Below are positions 18,393-27,554 of a stretch of 64,000 nucleotides of DNA, piece by piece (the stretch's first letter is position 1; each line of letters starts with the position of its first letter). The stretch is taken from the NCBI RefSeq assembly GCF_001593955.1, contig NZ_LTAZ01000017.1, positions 248,001-312,000 on the forward strand, given 5' to 3'. This DNA is from Halalkalicoccus paucihalophilus (GTDB lineage Archaea; Halobacteriota; Halobacteria; Halobacteriales; Halalkalicoccaceae). The translations under genes were made by a program, and so were the position numbers. The notes below the pieces were generated by a model that made no database searches, was not told the origin of the DNA, and saw only the letters and a program-made list of their open reading frames with translations.

Positions 18393-18782
18393 TCACAAAA
18401 TATCATCCGTAGTCTCGGCCGTCCGAAACGACTCGAGGTCGGTATACCGCAGCCCATACGGAACACGCGTTGCCAGCGGAAGTGGATCGGATAACTCATA
18501 CAACGACTCAGGTTCAAACACAACGACACGCTTGTTCTGATCGAACGTTGCCTGGTCACCCGTATATGATTCAAGCGAGCGTGACAATGTCGCTTCGCTC
18601 GCCGGCACGATCTCTTTGACACGTGCAACGTACATGACGGCTCCAACATCACCGGTGAGGTACATTCCAGCATACTCCGGAGTCTACCTGATACGGGTGA
18701 CCCAGGCAGTGTTTTCCTCGAGATGGTCCTCAACCCAGTCAGCTGAGACGAGCGCATCGCTCGCGTACTCAGTTGTGCTCAT
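18393..18782 (-). pseudogene. Chimera: rhodanese N-terminus fused to the tail of a small conserved protein
   Basis: One frame runs from ATG 18782 to TGA 18393-18395 with a single TAG at 18684-18686. The first part, MSTTEYASDALVSADWVEDH, is the characteristic start of haloarchaeal thiosulfate sulfurtransferases. After about 23 codons it changes to a different protein: AWVTRIR-stop-TPEYAG, then YLTGDVGAVMYVARVKEIVP and VVVFEPESLYELSDP. That second part has a second decayed copy at 53628-53807. It resembles a small PUA/ASCH-like fold protein, but I cannot name it. An internal ATG at 18665 could still give a 90-residue product. Confidence 0.65.
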
Positions 18783-19036
18783 GCATCCCTGATTGATGGA
18801 CGACTGTACTTAGTGGTGCGTTTGTTCAGAACCAACTTTATACAGCTAAAATACATACTTCCATCTGAAGTGGGAGAGATAGTTTGCTACTGTTGGTAGC
18901 GTTCGAGCGCCCCTTCTCTCCCGTTTCCCTTGGCAGTGGATTGTACTGTGACCGTATTCTGGTGACACTATTTCCGAGAGAATAAGCGCTTGTCCCGGTG
19001 GATGATGGTCCACAGGAGTTGAGACAACTCACACAG

Positions 19037-19630
19037 TTACCGCGTAAAGACGAGCGCGTAGTGATACGGCGGCAAATCCACCTGTTCGACGAGACGACAG
19101 TCACTCGCGTTACGGACGATCGACTCCGTTGCAGTCGGTGACAGTCGGAGATCAGTCGGCGGCCCACGTGCTTCACCGGCGATCGTCGTAGTTTCACGCG
19201 GCAGGTCGAGCCAGTTGACAACCACAAATCGTCCATCGGAGTGGAGGGACTCGAAGGCTTGTTGGACGAACGCTTCTTTATCATCAATTCCGTGGAACGT
19301 ATTCGCCATCAAAACGGTATCCACGAGTTCCGGTAGCAGCTCCGTGAGTTCCCGCGCATCACCATGAATTAGTACGATATTCTCGATGCCTTGCTGGTTG
19401 GTGAGTGTTCTCAACTCCTCAAGGAGAGCTTCGTTGAGGTCGAGTGCATAGACAGTACCCGGATCGGTAATGCGGGCTGCGGGCAGTGCGAAATAGCCGT
19501 TGCCACAGGGGACTTCTGCGAGTGAGGTCTCGGGTTTGATCCCGAGACGACGGAGGGTCGCGCCGGGTGTTGGCCAGAGTTGGCCCCACCAATCCCAATC
19601 AGGCTGTCTCGTGTTTTGGAATCGGTCCAC
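19037..19630 (-). CDS. Class I SAM-dependent methyltransferase (sulfur-gene neighbour)
   Basis: The 197-residue protein opens with a Trp-rich segment, RQPDWDWWGQLWPTPG. Motif I is degenerate (LAEVPCGNGYFALPAA, Pro-Cys in place of the usual Gly-Cys). VYALDLNEALLEEL, GDARELTELLP and VDTVLMANTFHGI follow. The substrate is unknown. The gene lies between a rhodanese relic and the rhodanese-metallo-beta-lactamase gene, all on the minus strand, which suggests a role linked to sulfur or metalloid handling (inference from position only). It ends in HYALVFTR. Confidence 0.85.
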   Translation of the reverse strand: MDRFQNTRQPDWDWWGQLWPTPGATLRRLGIKPETSLAEVPCGNGYFALPAARITDPGTVYALDLNEALLEELRTLTNQQGIENIVLIHGDARELTELLPELVDTVLMANTFHGIDDKEAFVQQAFESLHSDGRFVVVNWLDLPRETTTIAGEARGPPTDLRLSPTATESIVRNASDCRLVEQVDLPPYHYALVFTR

Positions 19631-19718
19631 CTCGAATAGTTAGAGAAGCATCCTCAAGAACGGTTCGATCAGCGCAAGAGTGTGAAATACTACTGGCGTC
19701 AGTGTTTGATGAGCGCGA

Positions 19719-19870
19719 TTACACTGGATCATCCGGTTCGTATTTCTCTTTCGTTCGCTTGACTTCAGCGGCATATTGTTCCTGTAAGTCTGACTCATTG
19801 ACGGGTGAAAGATCGTCAGGAGCAACGGTCTTGGCGGCAGTCACCGTGTCCAGAGCTTGCGATGCGACCG
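19719..19870 (-). pseudogene. Duplicated 3' fragment of the 21.1 kb small gene
   Basis: These 50 codons (VASQALDTVTAAKTVAPDDL ... EKYEPDDPV, then TAA) are a diverged copy of the C-terminal half of the gene at 21140-21412. Similarity covers about 19690-19870. The copy stops three bases from the stop codon of the rhodanese-lactamase gene, so the latter is flanked on both sides by copies of the same sequence. Confidence 0.8.
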
Positions 19871-19873
19871 GAT

Positions 19874-21031
19874 TCAAGCAGCGCAGTTGTTCGGGCCGAG
19901 TTCGAGTTCCGATGCCTCGGATTCGTCCTCCGGAGGATCCGAACCCGTGTTGATTTCGATCACCCGCTCGTAGTTCGGCGGCTTCTCGGGTGCATTCTCG
20001 ACTAGTCGATTCACGAACTCCTCTTTATTCAATCCAAGCAGGTCAAGTTCGTCACGGAGGTCGCTCAGTCGAGCACTAATTGGCTCACCCGGCGAGCTAA
20101 CCTCGTATCGGTTGTCCTCGGTAACCGAGACATGACCGGGAAGGATCAGCGTTTCGTCCGACAACTCGAGGATGGTATCGTGGAGCGAGTCGTAGAGCAG
20201 TTCGGCGCCGCTAGATGCGTCTTCTTCACCAAACTGAAGTTCTGTCCGTCCGACCGATTCGATGAACAGTGTGTCACCAGTCAGTAACGCCTCACCATCG
20301 ATGAGATAATTCACCATCTCAGTCGTGTGTCCTGGCGTATGCAGTGATTCGATTTCGATCTCGCCGAGTTCGATCGTCTCGCCGTCGGCGAGCGGCTCGT
20401 AGTCGTACTCAACACCCCGCTCGCTCGCCTTCTCTCCGAGATGATAGGGGACGTTGAGTTCGTCCGCCAGCGTCGCCCCACCTGAGATGTGGTCGGCGTG
20501 GACGTGAGTATCGAGGACGCGATCGATAGTGAATCCGGCCTCCTGGGCGACGATTTTAAACTGATCCGTTTGTCGTGTCGGGTCGATGACGACGGCCGCT
20601 TCCGTGCGTTTCGATCCGACGACGTAGCCGAGACAACCCTTTGCCCGTCGCTGCAACTGGAGGATAACGAGATCGTCGTTCTCGGTCTCAATGGAAACGA
20701 CCTCGTACACTTTACTCCAGTCTTCCATCCCACCTTTCACGACGGAGACGTCGTCGTACCCGTGCTGCTGGAGTTTGAAACTAAACGGTGTCGACGTGAG
20801 TCCTTTTCCACAGATTGCGACGACCGATCCCCCGTTACTGGCGTCCTCAATTCGCTCGAGTTCCTCGTCCGTGAACTCATCGTCTGGACCGAACGGGATG
20901 TTCTCTGCTCCGTGGATCCGCCAGCCTTCATAACTATCTTCAGGACGTGTATCGATAAGCGTGAACGATTCACCGTCATCAAGCATGCTCGCGAGCTTCT
21001 CAGGGGATATCTGGTTCACCATTGGAATCAC
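19874..21031 (-). CDS. Rhodanese-metallo-beta-lactamase protein, probable persulfide dioxygenase
   Basis: The 385-residue protein has an N-terminal rhodanese domain (residues 5-100, with LIDTRPEDSYEGWRIHGA and active-site Cys in VAICGKGLTST, about 73). A glyoxalase-II-like metallo-beta-lactamase domain follows, with THVHADHISGG (about 175), HTPGHTTEMVNYL, LLTGDTLFIESVGRTEL and LPGHV. This is the ETHE1/CstB-like set that oxidises persulfides to sulfite and moves sulfane sulfur. A TauE/SafE sulfite exporter lies downstream on the other strand, consistent with sulfite disposal. It is cytosolic, as it has no signal. The C-terminal 25 residues are acidic and end in NNCAA, next to the duplicated fragment. 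Confidence 0.9.
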   Translation of the reverse strand: MIPMVNQISPEKLASMLDDGESFTLIDTRPEDSYEGWRIHGAENIPFGPDDEFTDEELERIEDASNGGSVVAICGKGLTSTPFSFKLQQHGYDDVSVVKGGMEDWSKVYEVVSIETENDDLVILQLQRRAKGCLGYVVGSKRTEAAVVIDPTRQTDQFKIVAQEAGFTIDRVLDTHVHADHISGGATLADELNVPYHLGEKASERGVEYDYEPLADGETIELGEIEIESLHTPGHTTEMVNYLIDGEALLTGDTLFIESVGRTELQFGEEDASSGAELLYDSLHDTILELSDETLILPGHVSVTEDNRYEVSSPGEPISARLSDLRDELDLLGLNKEEFVNRLVENAPEKPPNYERVIEINTGSDPPEDESEASELELGPNNCAA

Positions 21032-21139
21032 CTCACAAAACCAGCTAATAAGGGACTGCCAATAGTGTTCATGCCTGCATAAGCACCCTCGGTCTGTGAA
21101 GAATACTACTTTACTAGTATCATCATTCGATGAGCGCGA

Positions 21140-21412
21140 TTACACTGGATCATCCGGTTCGTGTTTCTCTTTCATTCGCTCGACTTCAGTAGCGTATCGT
21201 TCCTGGGTCTCCGGTTCATCAACGGAGGCGAGATTGTCAGGGGCAACGTCTCTGGCAGCAGTTACCGTGTCCAGAGCTTGTGAGGCGACTTCTCTCTGAA
21301 AGACTTGTTCTCCGCTCGATATTGCGTATTTGAGGATGATCAGATCCCGATTGTTATAGCCACGTTCAACGAGCCATACACGTTCCTTGTCCTCATTCGG
21401 CTCTGATGCCAT
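21140..21412 (-). CDS. Small conserved haloarchaeal protein
   Basis: These 90 residues are charged, with a predicted beta-alpha core (RVWLVERGYNNRDLIILKYA, then QVFQREVASQALDTVTAARD) and a charged C-terminal helix. No catalytic motif is seen. It lies on the same strand as the persulfide dioxygenase, 108 bp upstream of it. A 3' fragment is duplicated beyond that gene. I recognise no named function. Confidence 0.6.
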   Translation of the reverse strand: MASEPNEDKERVWLVERGYNNRDLIILKYAISSGEQVFQREVASQALDTVTAARDVAPDNLASVDEPETQERYATEVERMKEKHEPDDPV

Positions 21413-21950
21413 GGATCATTCAACGAACTCCGTGGGTTTACCATTTGAGGGGACTGAGGGCGACGCGAGTTTCTCGCGACGGATCGATAGCGCCATCCAG
21501 TCGAATTGGTGCCAATTGAGGTCGTTGAGGCTATACCTCCGAAGCGTCGGTAGATGGGCCGATAGATAGACGTGTTGAGTGGAATTACTGGCTGGGCTTT
21601 GTACCTTGTGCAACGACCCCATCGATTCAACGGATCGTTGCACAAGGCACGTTGAAACATGGTTTGCTAGTAGCAGGATCTGGAGGTACACTCCTAACTA
21701 TTCTCCAAAGGGCTATGTGGGGCTGTTAACGACTACTAGAAGGGTATTGCCAGTCTCGAGTTTTCGATATACCATAATACAGACGTAGATAATAGCGGTA
21801 CTATTCGCCGATTTCTAATACAGCAGCTAAATGGTTGTTTCGGAGTGTATCGCTCCATACTGAGCTTCTGCGGGCCTTTACCAGATGTGAGACTGGCCCG
21901 TCTATACACAGTTCTCACCGGCTACCGGGAGGACATATGTTCAACGCTCA
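21413..21950. other. Gap with a hairpin repeat and an unassigned frame
   Basis: The stretch holds hairpin copy 6 and, on the minus strand at about 21416-21600, a frame reading LNWHQFDWMALSIRREKLAS without a credible start. It may be a transposase tail, but I cannot assign it. The remainder shows nothing. Confidence 0.4.
21604..21647. repeat. Dispersed hairpin repeat, copy 6, with compensatory change
   Basis: Arms CCTTGTGCAACG (21604-21615) and CGTTGCACAAGG (21636-21647) are perfect. The twelfth pair is G-C instead of the A-T found elsewhere, and both sides have changed together. The HhH tail and spacer are absent here. Confidence 0.8.
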
Positions 21951-22013
21951 TTGGGACATCTATTGAGGCAGCGGTCGGGTGTCGTTACTGACCCGCTCTT
22001 CGATTCAGAAACG

Positions 22014-22937
22014 ATGGGAACAAGCAAATCTCACATAGATATCGACCAGTTCGTTGCGAACCTTCTGGATTTCCGCTACCGGGAGGTGATGATGACGAGT
22101 GCGACGCTCGCCGTCATCACAGCGGCAATCGTGCTCTTTCCCGGAGCAGAAAACATCACGCAAGGGATTCAGTCGGACGTCTCAGTAGGACTGCTCGTCC
22201 TGTTTGTTGGCGTCGCGATCCTCGCCGGGACAGTCATGGGAATGCTCGGATTCGGGTTCTCGCTGATCGTGACACCCGTCTTTGCGAGTGTTATTGACCC
22301 AACGCTCACAGTTGTCGTTCTCGCGGTCCCGCCACTGATGGTAAATATGTTTCAGATGGGCGAAACGGGAACGGGTCTCGAGTTTGCTCGTGAGGAGTGG
22401 CCATTGCTGGGGCTTGCTATCGTCGGCACAATCCTTGGTGTGGCCTTTCTCTCGTGGTTTAGCACCGGCCCGATTGTCCCATTTCTCATCGGCCTTATCG
22501 TCCTCGGCTATGTGTTATTTCAGGTAATTCAGAACTTCGTCGTCATTGAGGAAGCCCATCATCCAGTCGCACTCGGTGGTATCGGACTCATCGAAGGATT
22601 CCTACTCGCCGCCGCAAACCTCGGTCCAGTTCTTCCGGCGTATTTCCATACGTTCGAACGCGACGCGGAGCGATACATCGGTGGACTGTCGATGACGCTC
22701 GGGACGATTTTCGCCACTCGTCTCGTGGTAATGACGTTCTTTACTGACCTGATGACGCCGTATCGGCTTTGGCTCGGGTCAACTATCGCCGTCATCACGA
22801 TCGTCGGCTTATTGCTTGGCACTTACTTGCGACGTCTTGAGATTGACGAGCAGAAATTCACGTGGTTCGTCATTGCACTTCTGTTCATTATCTCGCTCAA
22901 CATCTTCCGGAACACGGTCCCGGCACTATTCTTCTAA
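22014..22937 (+). CDS. TauE/SafE-family sulfite/sulfur-anion exporter
   Basis: From ATG 22014 the protein has 307 residues; an upstream start at 21951 would add 21. It has eight or nine hydrophobic segments and the family hallmark GTVMGMLGFGFSLIVTP at the start of the first repeat. A second repeat is around GGIGLIEGFLLAAANLGPVL. TauE/SafE proteins move sulfite, sulfoacetate and similar anions across the cytoplasmic membrane. The neighbouring persulfide dioxygenase makes sulfite the likely cargo (inference). The N-terminal 35 residues are hydrophilic and probably cytosolic. Confidence 0.85.
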   Translation: MGTSKSHIDIDQFVANLLDFRYREVMMTSATLAVITAAIVLFPGAENITQGIQSDVSVGLLVLFVGVAILAGTVMGMLGFGFSLIVTPVFASVIDPTLTVVVLAVPPLMVNMFQMGETGTGLEFAREEWPLLGLAIVGTILGVAFLSWFSTGPIVPFLIGLIVLGYVLFQVIQNFVVIEEAHHPVALGGIGLIEGFLLAAANLGPVLPAYFHTFERDAERYIGGLSMTLGTIFATRLVVMTFFTDLMTPYRLWLGSTIAVITIVGLLLGTYLRRLEIDEQKFTWFVIALLFIISLNIFRNTVPALFF

Positions 22938-23584
22938 CTTGTATGACGGGCTGAAGGTATCTCTTTCGGGTTAACGGTAGAATCACCAACTCCTAGGCTC
23001 TGAGACGCCCATTCTAGAGTCGGCCTGTATGAGGATCCCCTGATAAACTAGATCTCGAGAAATACCTCTTCGATACAAGAGGGGTTCCACTTTTTTCGCT
23101 TGTATAGGGTTATGGTTCACTGTACTCTCTTAATTCAGGTTAGTATTCCGCTTCTTATATATTTGATACTATGTCTTATTATTCGAAAGTATATTGAGAA
23201 AACTTCACATAATGGTTATAAGAATAATAGAGTGGCGCGGGAGTATCTGAAGATCTTCCCTTCTGCTTCCGCGCTCTCATGGTCATACAAATCTCACGTC
23301 AACTGAACCAACGTCAATCAAGCACCAGCAGTATGACAAATGACCGAAAAGGGACGTCCCCCGAGCCAAAGGGGAAGGTCCATGAGCTACATCTCCTCAA
23401 GGACGTCCCACTCTCTCCTTGCTGGCCTAGTTCATTGTAAGAGAGTTCTTACAAAATAGCTAGTCTCGAACGGAGTGCCTAGCCGTCGTTCTCGTTGTCG
23501 CTCACGCTCTCGCGGTCCTTAAGTAGTACCGAGTGACAAGTTCAAATTAGTAGCCGCTGACGTTCGCAGTCGTGAAGACTGTTA
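22938..23584. other. Gap of 650 bp with one very small frame
   Basis: There is a 35-codon frame at 23333-23440 (MTNDRKGTSPEPKGKVHELH and on). It starts with ATG but resembles no known family. I see no other gene, RNA or repeat. The first 250 bp are AT-rich. Confidence 0.4.
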
Positions 23585-24910
23585 TCAGATAGATTTCGGA
23601 ATCCAGTCATCTGAAAATGTTTCGGATAGCAAATTGCTAGCAGGTATATGAAATATCTGACCATCTATCGATGTATTTCGGTTCGTCTGGACCCCATCGC
23701 TAATAAGTAGGCCACGAGTGTCGATATTTTTGTCAGAGAGATAGCCGCTTTGCTGTGCGAACTCGATGTATTTGAGCAATTCTTCCAGTCCGCGAGTAAA
23801 AGTCCGAGGACTATCACTGTACTTGATTTCACCTAAAATAACTTCGATTAAAACATCTCGTGCCCGTGATTCATACACCTCAAAGACAAAGTCGGGTCGG
23901 CCATTGAACAGCGATGGTCTCGTTTCGTTTCCGAGGAAAGCCTCAATCAAGGAACCGTGGCGATGTTGGATATTTCGATAGCGACGGACGTAGTCCGCAT
24001 CAATGTCGTCAAGTTTCGAGAGAGGTACGTAGAACGAGAGCTTTCCACCTTGGTCATGATAGACATCAATCGTGTACTGATCGCCCTCAAGGACGGCGAG
24101 TTGGGCTGCCTTAGCTTCGATTGGTTGCAGTCGAAGTCCCTGCGAACTGAGACGACGGAGGAGCCGGAAAATACAGAAAAGCTCGAACAATCGTGGCAGC
24201 CGTTCTGGAATAACTAAGGTACTTGATAGGAGTTGTGAGATGTCCAAATCGGTGTACGCCCCTGCAAGCAATCGTCGATAGCGATCGTACAGCGTATAGG
24301 CGTCTGTGTAGAGCGGTTGCCGAGCGGTTCGAGCTGTGTTCAACATCCGCTGTGTGACTCGGATATTTTCTGCGTCACGGATTCGATCTAAATGGACGTT
24401 TCGCGCGTAAATACGATCAAACATAGCAATCCGATCCGTCGGCCAGGCCTCTGTCCGCCATTTGTAGTCAATGGCGGAGATGTCCTCCTGAACCGTCGAA
24501 TGCACTATCCAGAGTAGTTTTTTCAATACGAGATTCTCGTCAATATCGTACTCTGTATTGGGCGTCTTACAGGCGAACCGGGTCCGGTCACCAGCCGCTT
24601 CACCGTATCGGAGTCGTGTCGTTGCTGGCCAGTCAATTGCACCGCGAACCTCGCCATGAGTGACTTCCCGATCGCGTTGGTTGGCGGTCTGGATCCGTCG
24701 GAGTCGTTCCTGAAGCGCCTCGACAAACTCGACTACGTCGTCGCTGAGACAGAAATGTATGCGCTTGAGCCGGTTGAGATCTTCAATCTCTAGGTCCGTG
24801 ATATCTAGTGCTTGAGCGACCGCACGCTCGTTTACCGTGCCGTTCCGAAGATAGGTAACTAACTCCTCCTGAACTCCCTTAACCAGTTCTGTTCGACCCA
24901 GCTTACTCAT
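23585..24910 (-). CDS. McrC-like restriction subunit (PD-(D/E)xK nuclease)
   Basis: From ATG 24910 the protein has 441 residues. The start overlaps the mcrB stop in ATGAGTAA, so the pair is translationally coupled. The N-terminal half resembles the DUF2357/McrC region (AIDWPATTRLRYG, then a segment with NLVLKKLLWIV). The C-terminal part carries a PD-(D/E)xK core: Asp in NGRPDFVFEV (about 337) and Glu-x-Lys in VILGEIKYSD (about 360). McrC is the nuclease/stimulator that works with the McrB motor to cut DNA bearing modified bases. A longer start at 24967 would read far into mcrB and is unlikely. Confidence 0.82.
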   Translation of the reverse strand: MSKLGRTELVKGVQEELVTYLRNGTVNERAVAQALDITDLEIEDLNRLKRIHFCLSDDVVEFVEALQERLRRIQTANQRDREVTHGEVRGAIDWPATTRLRYGEAAGDRTRFACKTPNTEYDIDENLVLKKLLWIVHSTVQEDISAIDYKWRTEAWPTDRIAMFDRIYARNVHLDRIRDAENIRVTQRMLNTARTARQPLYTDAYTLYDRYRRLLAGAYTDLDISQLLSSTLVIPERLPRLFELFCIFRLLRRLSSQGLRLQPIEAKAAQLAVLEGDQYTIDVYHDQGGKLSFYVPLSKLDDIDADYVRRYRNIQHRHGSLIEAFLGNETRPSLFNGRPDFVFEVYESRARDVLIEVILGEIKYSDSPRTFTRGLEELLKYIEFAQQSGYLSDKNIDTRGLLISDGVQTNRNTSIDGQIFHIPASNLLSETFSDDWIPKSI

Positions 24911-27524
24911 CGGTTCGTGGTGGGAGGTCGAAGAAATCCTCTGCCTTCCGTTCGAGTCGACGTTCATCTAGTGTGAGATCGACCAGTCCAGCGTCCGTTT
25001 GTACGCTAGTACTAGTGAGTGAATCGACTAAACTCCGCTGATCTTGAGGTCTCATCCCTTCGAGCTGCGGGAATATTAGAGCAATAACAGCGTCAGTTAA
25101 CGCGGGGCCGAGGTCTTTAAGCGTCGCTGGACCGCTCGCGTTGAGGTAGCCAAGCATATCACGGACGATAGAGGGACCGATCGTTTGGTGTTGGTTGACT
25201 CGATGCCATATCACGGATAATTGCTGGAAAGATGCCACTAAGGGCTCGCGAAGTGACTCGTCGGCCTCGATCCACGCTGTTGCATAGTTCTCCTCTCTGT
25301 CCGGATCCAGAAGCGACGTTCGAACCACCCCATCATTTGTCAGAGGTGGGACACCAACGTGGATAAAGTTGAAGCGTCGCATGAATGCATAGGAGAGTTC
25401 GTAGAGTGATGCTTTGTCATACGTGTTCATCGTTGCTAGCAGCCGCCACGAGGGTGTAACCGGGAAAATATCCTGGTTGGTGACGACAGCCTCTAATCGA
25501 TCGTCAGTGGTCGACTCATCAAGCGAGGCGATTTCGATCGTCGACATCCGTTCGTAGGGGAGTTGGACGGAGTCTCCGGAGAGTACTGAGAACAACTGCC
25601 CGAACGCCTTGTCGATATCCGAGCGATTGATCTCGTCGACCACGAGCCACTCGTTCCGGATCTCACTATCCTTCCGGAAGCGGTCGAGGAAGAGACGGGG
25701 CTGGAAGACGAGTTCGTTACCTTCCGACGATCGGTTAGGGACATACCCGCCGATGGTGTCGAATGTTGTCCACTCAGCCGTCGCAGTAGTGAACCGATAT
25801 CCATCGACGAGGTCGCCGTGCTCGTCAGCGACGGTCTCGCAGACGTGCTTTGCGAGCTTGGTCTTCCCCGTCCCTGGGGGACCAGTAAAGATGATATGCT
25901 GGCCCGAATTGAGCGAGGCTTGAATCTGCCGGCGAAGGTCGGATTCCGACTCGAAGTAGAGCCCGTCGGGGAGCTTGACGGAGACGGTCAGTGGCGCCAA
26001 CCGCGCCCGAAGCGCCTCGATCCGTTGTGTGAGCGGATACTGCGAACGGATCGCCTCGTACGCGCGCTCCGGAAGTGGGAACAAGGCCCCCCGTGCATTA
26101 GTCCGGAGCACAGCCGTCCCCTCCAGCGTTTCTAGCGAGGTGAGCGTCTGCCAGTCGACCGGTTCGATTGAGCCATCGTAGCGGATCGTGATCCCCTCGG
26201 CGGGGTTGTCTCTGTGGTCGGGCCGCTCGCGATGGAGCCCTTCGACAACGGTCCCTTCGCCGACAAGCTGCTGCGTCGGTGAGGGCTTGTAAAACAGCAC
26301 TCGGTCGCCCGGCTGGGCTGTCTCGAACGCCTCGTTAAGCTGTCGTTTCTGACCGGACCCAGTGGAGGCGGTGAAGAACACCTCATCCCCTTCAGCTGCG
26401 TTCTCCACGTCCCACAGCTCGGGGTTCGCGGTGGCCCAGAAGTGGACCGGCCCGCCTCGTTCTGCGAGCCCAGCGATCATCTCGTACTCTCGTTGGACGA
26501 GTTCCGTGAGGACATAATGGTTGTTCGTCTTGATTACGGGACTTTTCTGGAGCAACGGGAGCGACTGCAGTCGCTCCCAGCTGACACCCTCGAACAATTC
26601 GTCCCACACGATCGTGATGCCTTCCACCTGTTCACCGCGGCTCGCTACTTCCTCTTCGTGAAGTCCCTGTTCAACGTGTGCACGCCCGACGATCGCCTGC
26701 GTCGGCGCATTTCGATACACGAGCACCTCATCGCCCGGCCGTGCTCGTTCGAAGACGGACTGATTCAGTCGTGGATTCCCATTGGCTTTGGTCGTCTTGT
26801 AGAAATGCTGGCCACCTTCGTGATGCCAGTTATCGGTGTTCGAATTCACCCAGAAATAACGGGTCGGATCGTCTGTACCGCCCCTAGCCGTGTACACCTG
26901 TTCCCCTTTGGTCTCACCAAGGAACGCTGCCGGTGGATTGCTGGAGGCAACCATCTCGCGGTACGCGTCCACGAGGGTTCGAAGATCGTCAACGATCGTT
27001 TCCTCTGGGGGGAACGCATCTAACCGATACTCGGTGTAGTAAATCGTAGCCGCCCCGTACAGGTCGTTCCGTCCGGAGGCGTGCGGAAATTCGACTGGCC
27101 CGGCTTGGAACCCGTCTAAGGAAAGCTCGCTCCTGATGCGTGCCGCCTCTTCCTCCAGTCGAGTGCGTGCCGCAGCTTTCCCGAGATCTTTTTTGAGCTC
27201 TGTGACACCCTGGCCTAATACCAATCGGACGCGGCCCTCCTGCGGTTCGAACAGATAGACGACGTACACACCCTCTTGCGTATTGGTCGTTTCGCGAGGG
27301 TCTATGATTGCGACCCACGGTATCGCTGTCCAACGCCCCTTCCCAACCGATCCTTTAACCTTGAATTCACCATTTTGAAGGAGGTTCTCAATTGTATCAG
27401 GAATCCGTTCCTCAACGATAGAATATGCCTCATGGTCAGTGATTCCTTTCCCGATCTGATCGATCGGATACTTGGACAGAGTCCGTTGGAGAAGAACTCC
27501 AAGGTTGGAAGAAGATGAGTTCAT
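24903..27524 (-). CDS. McrB-like AAA+ protein with DUF3578 and two EVE domains
   Basis: The 873 residues read, in order: DUF3578 (MrcB N-terminal; residues 5-180, with VKGSVGKGRWTAIPWVAIID); EVE domain 1 (about 220-335, RYFWVNSNTDNW ... GDEVLVYRNAPTQAIVG); EVE domain 2 (about 355-475, VHFWATANPELWD ... GDRVLFYKPSPTQQLVG); and an AAA+ McrB motor. The motor has Walker A GPPGTGKTK (about 547), Walker B/sensor WLVVDEINRSDIDKAFGQL and MNTYDKASLYELSYAFMRRF. EVE domains read modified bases, and the motor is expected to drive the McrC-like nuclease encoded directly downstream. It is a type IV restriction (defence) system. The middle part is more GC-rich than its flanks. No methyltransferase accompanies it, as expected for type IV. 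Confidence 0.88.
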   Translation of the reverse strand: MNSSSSNLGVLLQRTLSKYPIDQIGKGITDHEAYSIVEERIPDTIENLLQNGEFKVKGSVGKGRWTAIPWVAIIDPRETTNTQEGVYVVYLFEPQEGRVRLVLGQGVTELKKDLGKAAARTRLEEEAARIRSELSLDGFQAGPVEFPHASGRNDLYGAATIYYTEYRLDAFPPEETIVDDLRTLVDAYREMVASSNPPAAFLGETKGEQVYTARGGTDDPTRYFWVNSNTDNWHHEGGQHFYKTTKANGNPRLNQSVFERARPGDEVLVYRNAPTQAIVGRAHVEQGLHEEEVASRGEQVEGITIVWDELFEGVSWERLQSLPLLQKSPVIKTNNHYVLTELVQREYEMIAGLAERGGPVHFWATANPELWDVENAAEGDEVFFTASTGSGQKRQLNEAFETAQPGDRVLFYKPSPTQQLVGEGTVVEGLHRERPDHRDNPAEGITIRYDGSIEPVDWQTLTSLETLEGTAVLRTNARGALFPLPERAYEAIRSQYPLTQRIEALRARLAPLTVSVKLPDGLYFESESDLRRQIQASLNSGQHIIFTGPPGTGKTKLAKHVCETVADEHGDLVDGYRFTTATAEWTTFDTIGGYVPNRSSEGNELVFQPRLFLDRFRKDSEIRNEWLVVDEINRSDIDKAFGQLFSVLSGDSVQLPYERMSTIEIASLDESTTDDRLEAVVTNQDIFPVTPSWRLLATMNTYDKASLYELSYAFMRRFNFIHVGVPPLTNDGVVRTSLLDPDREENYATAWIEADESLREPLVASFQQLSVIWHRVNQHQTIGPSIVRDMLGYLNASGPATLKDLGPALTDAVIALIFPQLEGMRPQDQRSLVDSLTSTSVQTDAGLVDLTLDERRLERKAEDFFDLPPRTDE

Positions 27525-27554
27525 ATCTAGTCAAGACAAACTATTGGGTTAAAA

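Noticed and set aside
23333-23440. 35-codon frame MTNDRKGTSPEPK
   Set aside because: It has no homology I recognise and lies in decayed DNA. It is mentioned only as part of the gap.
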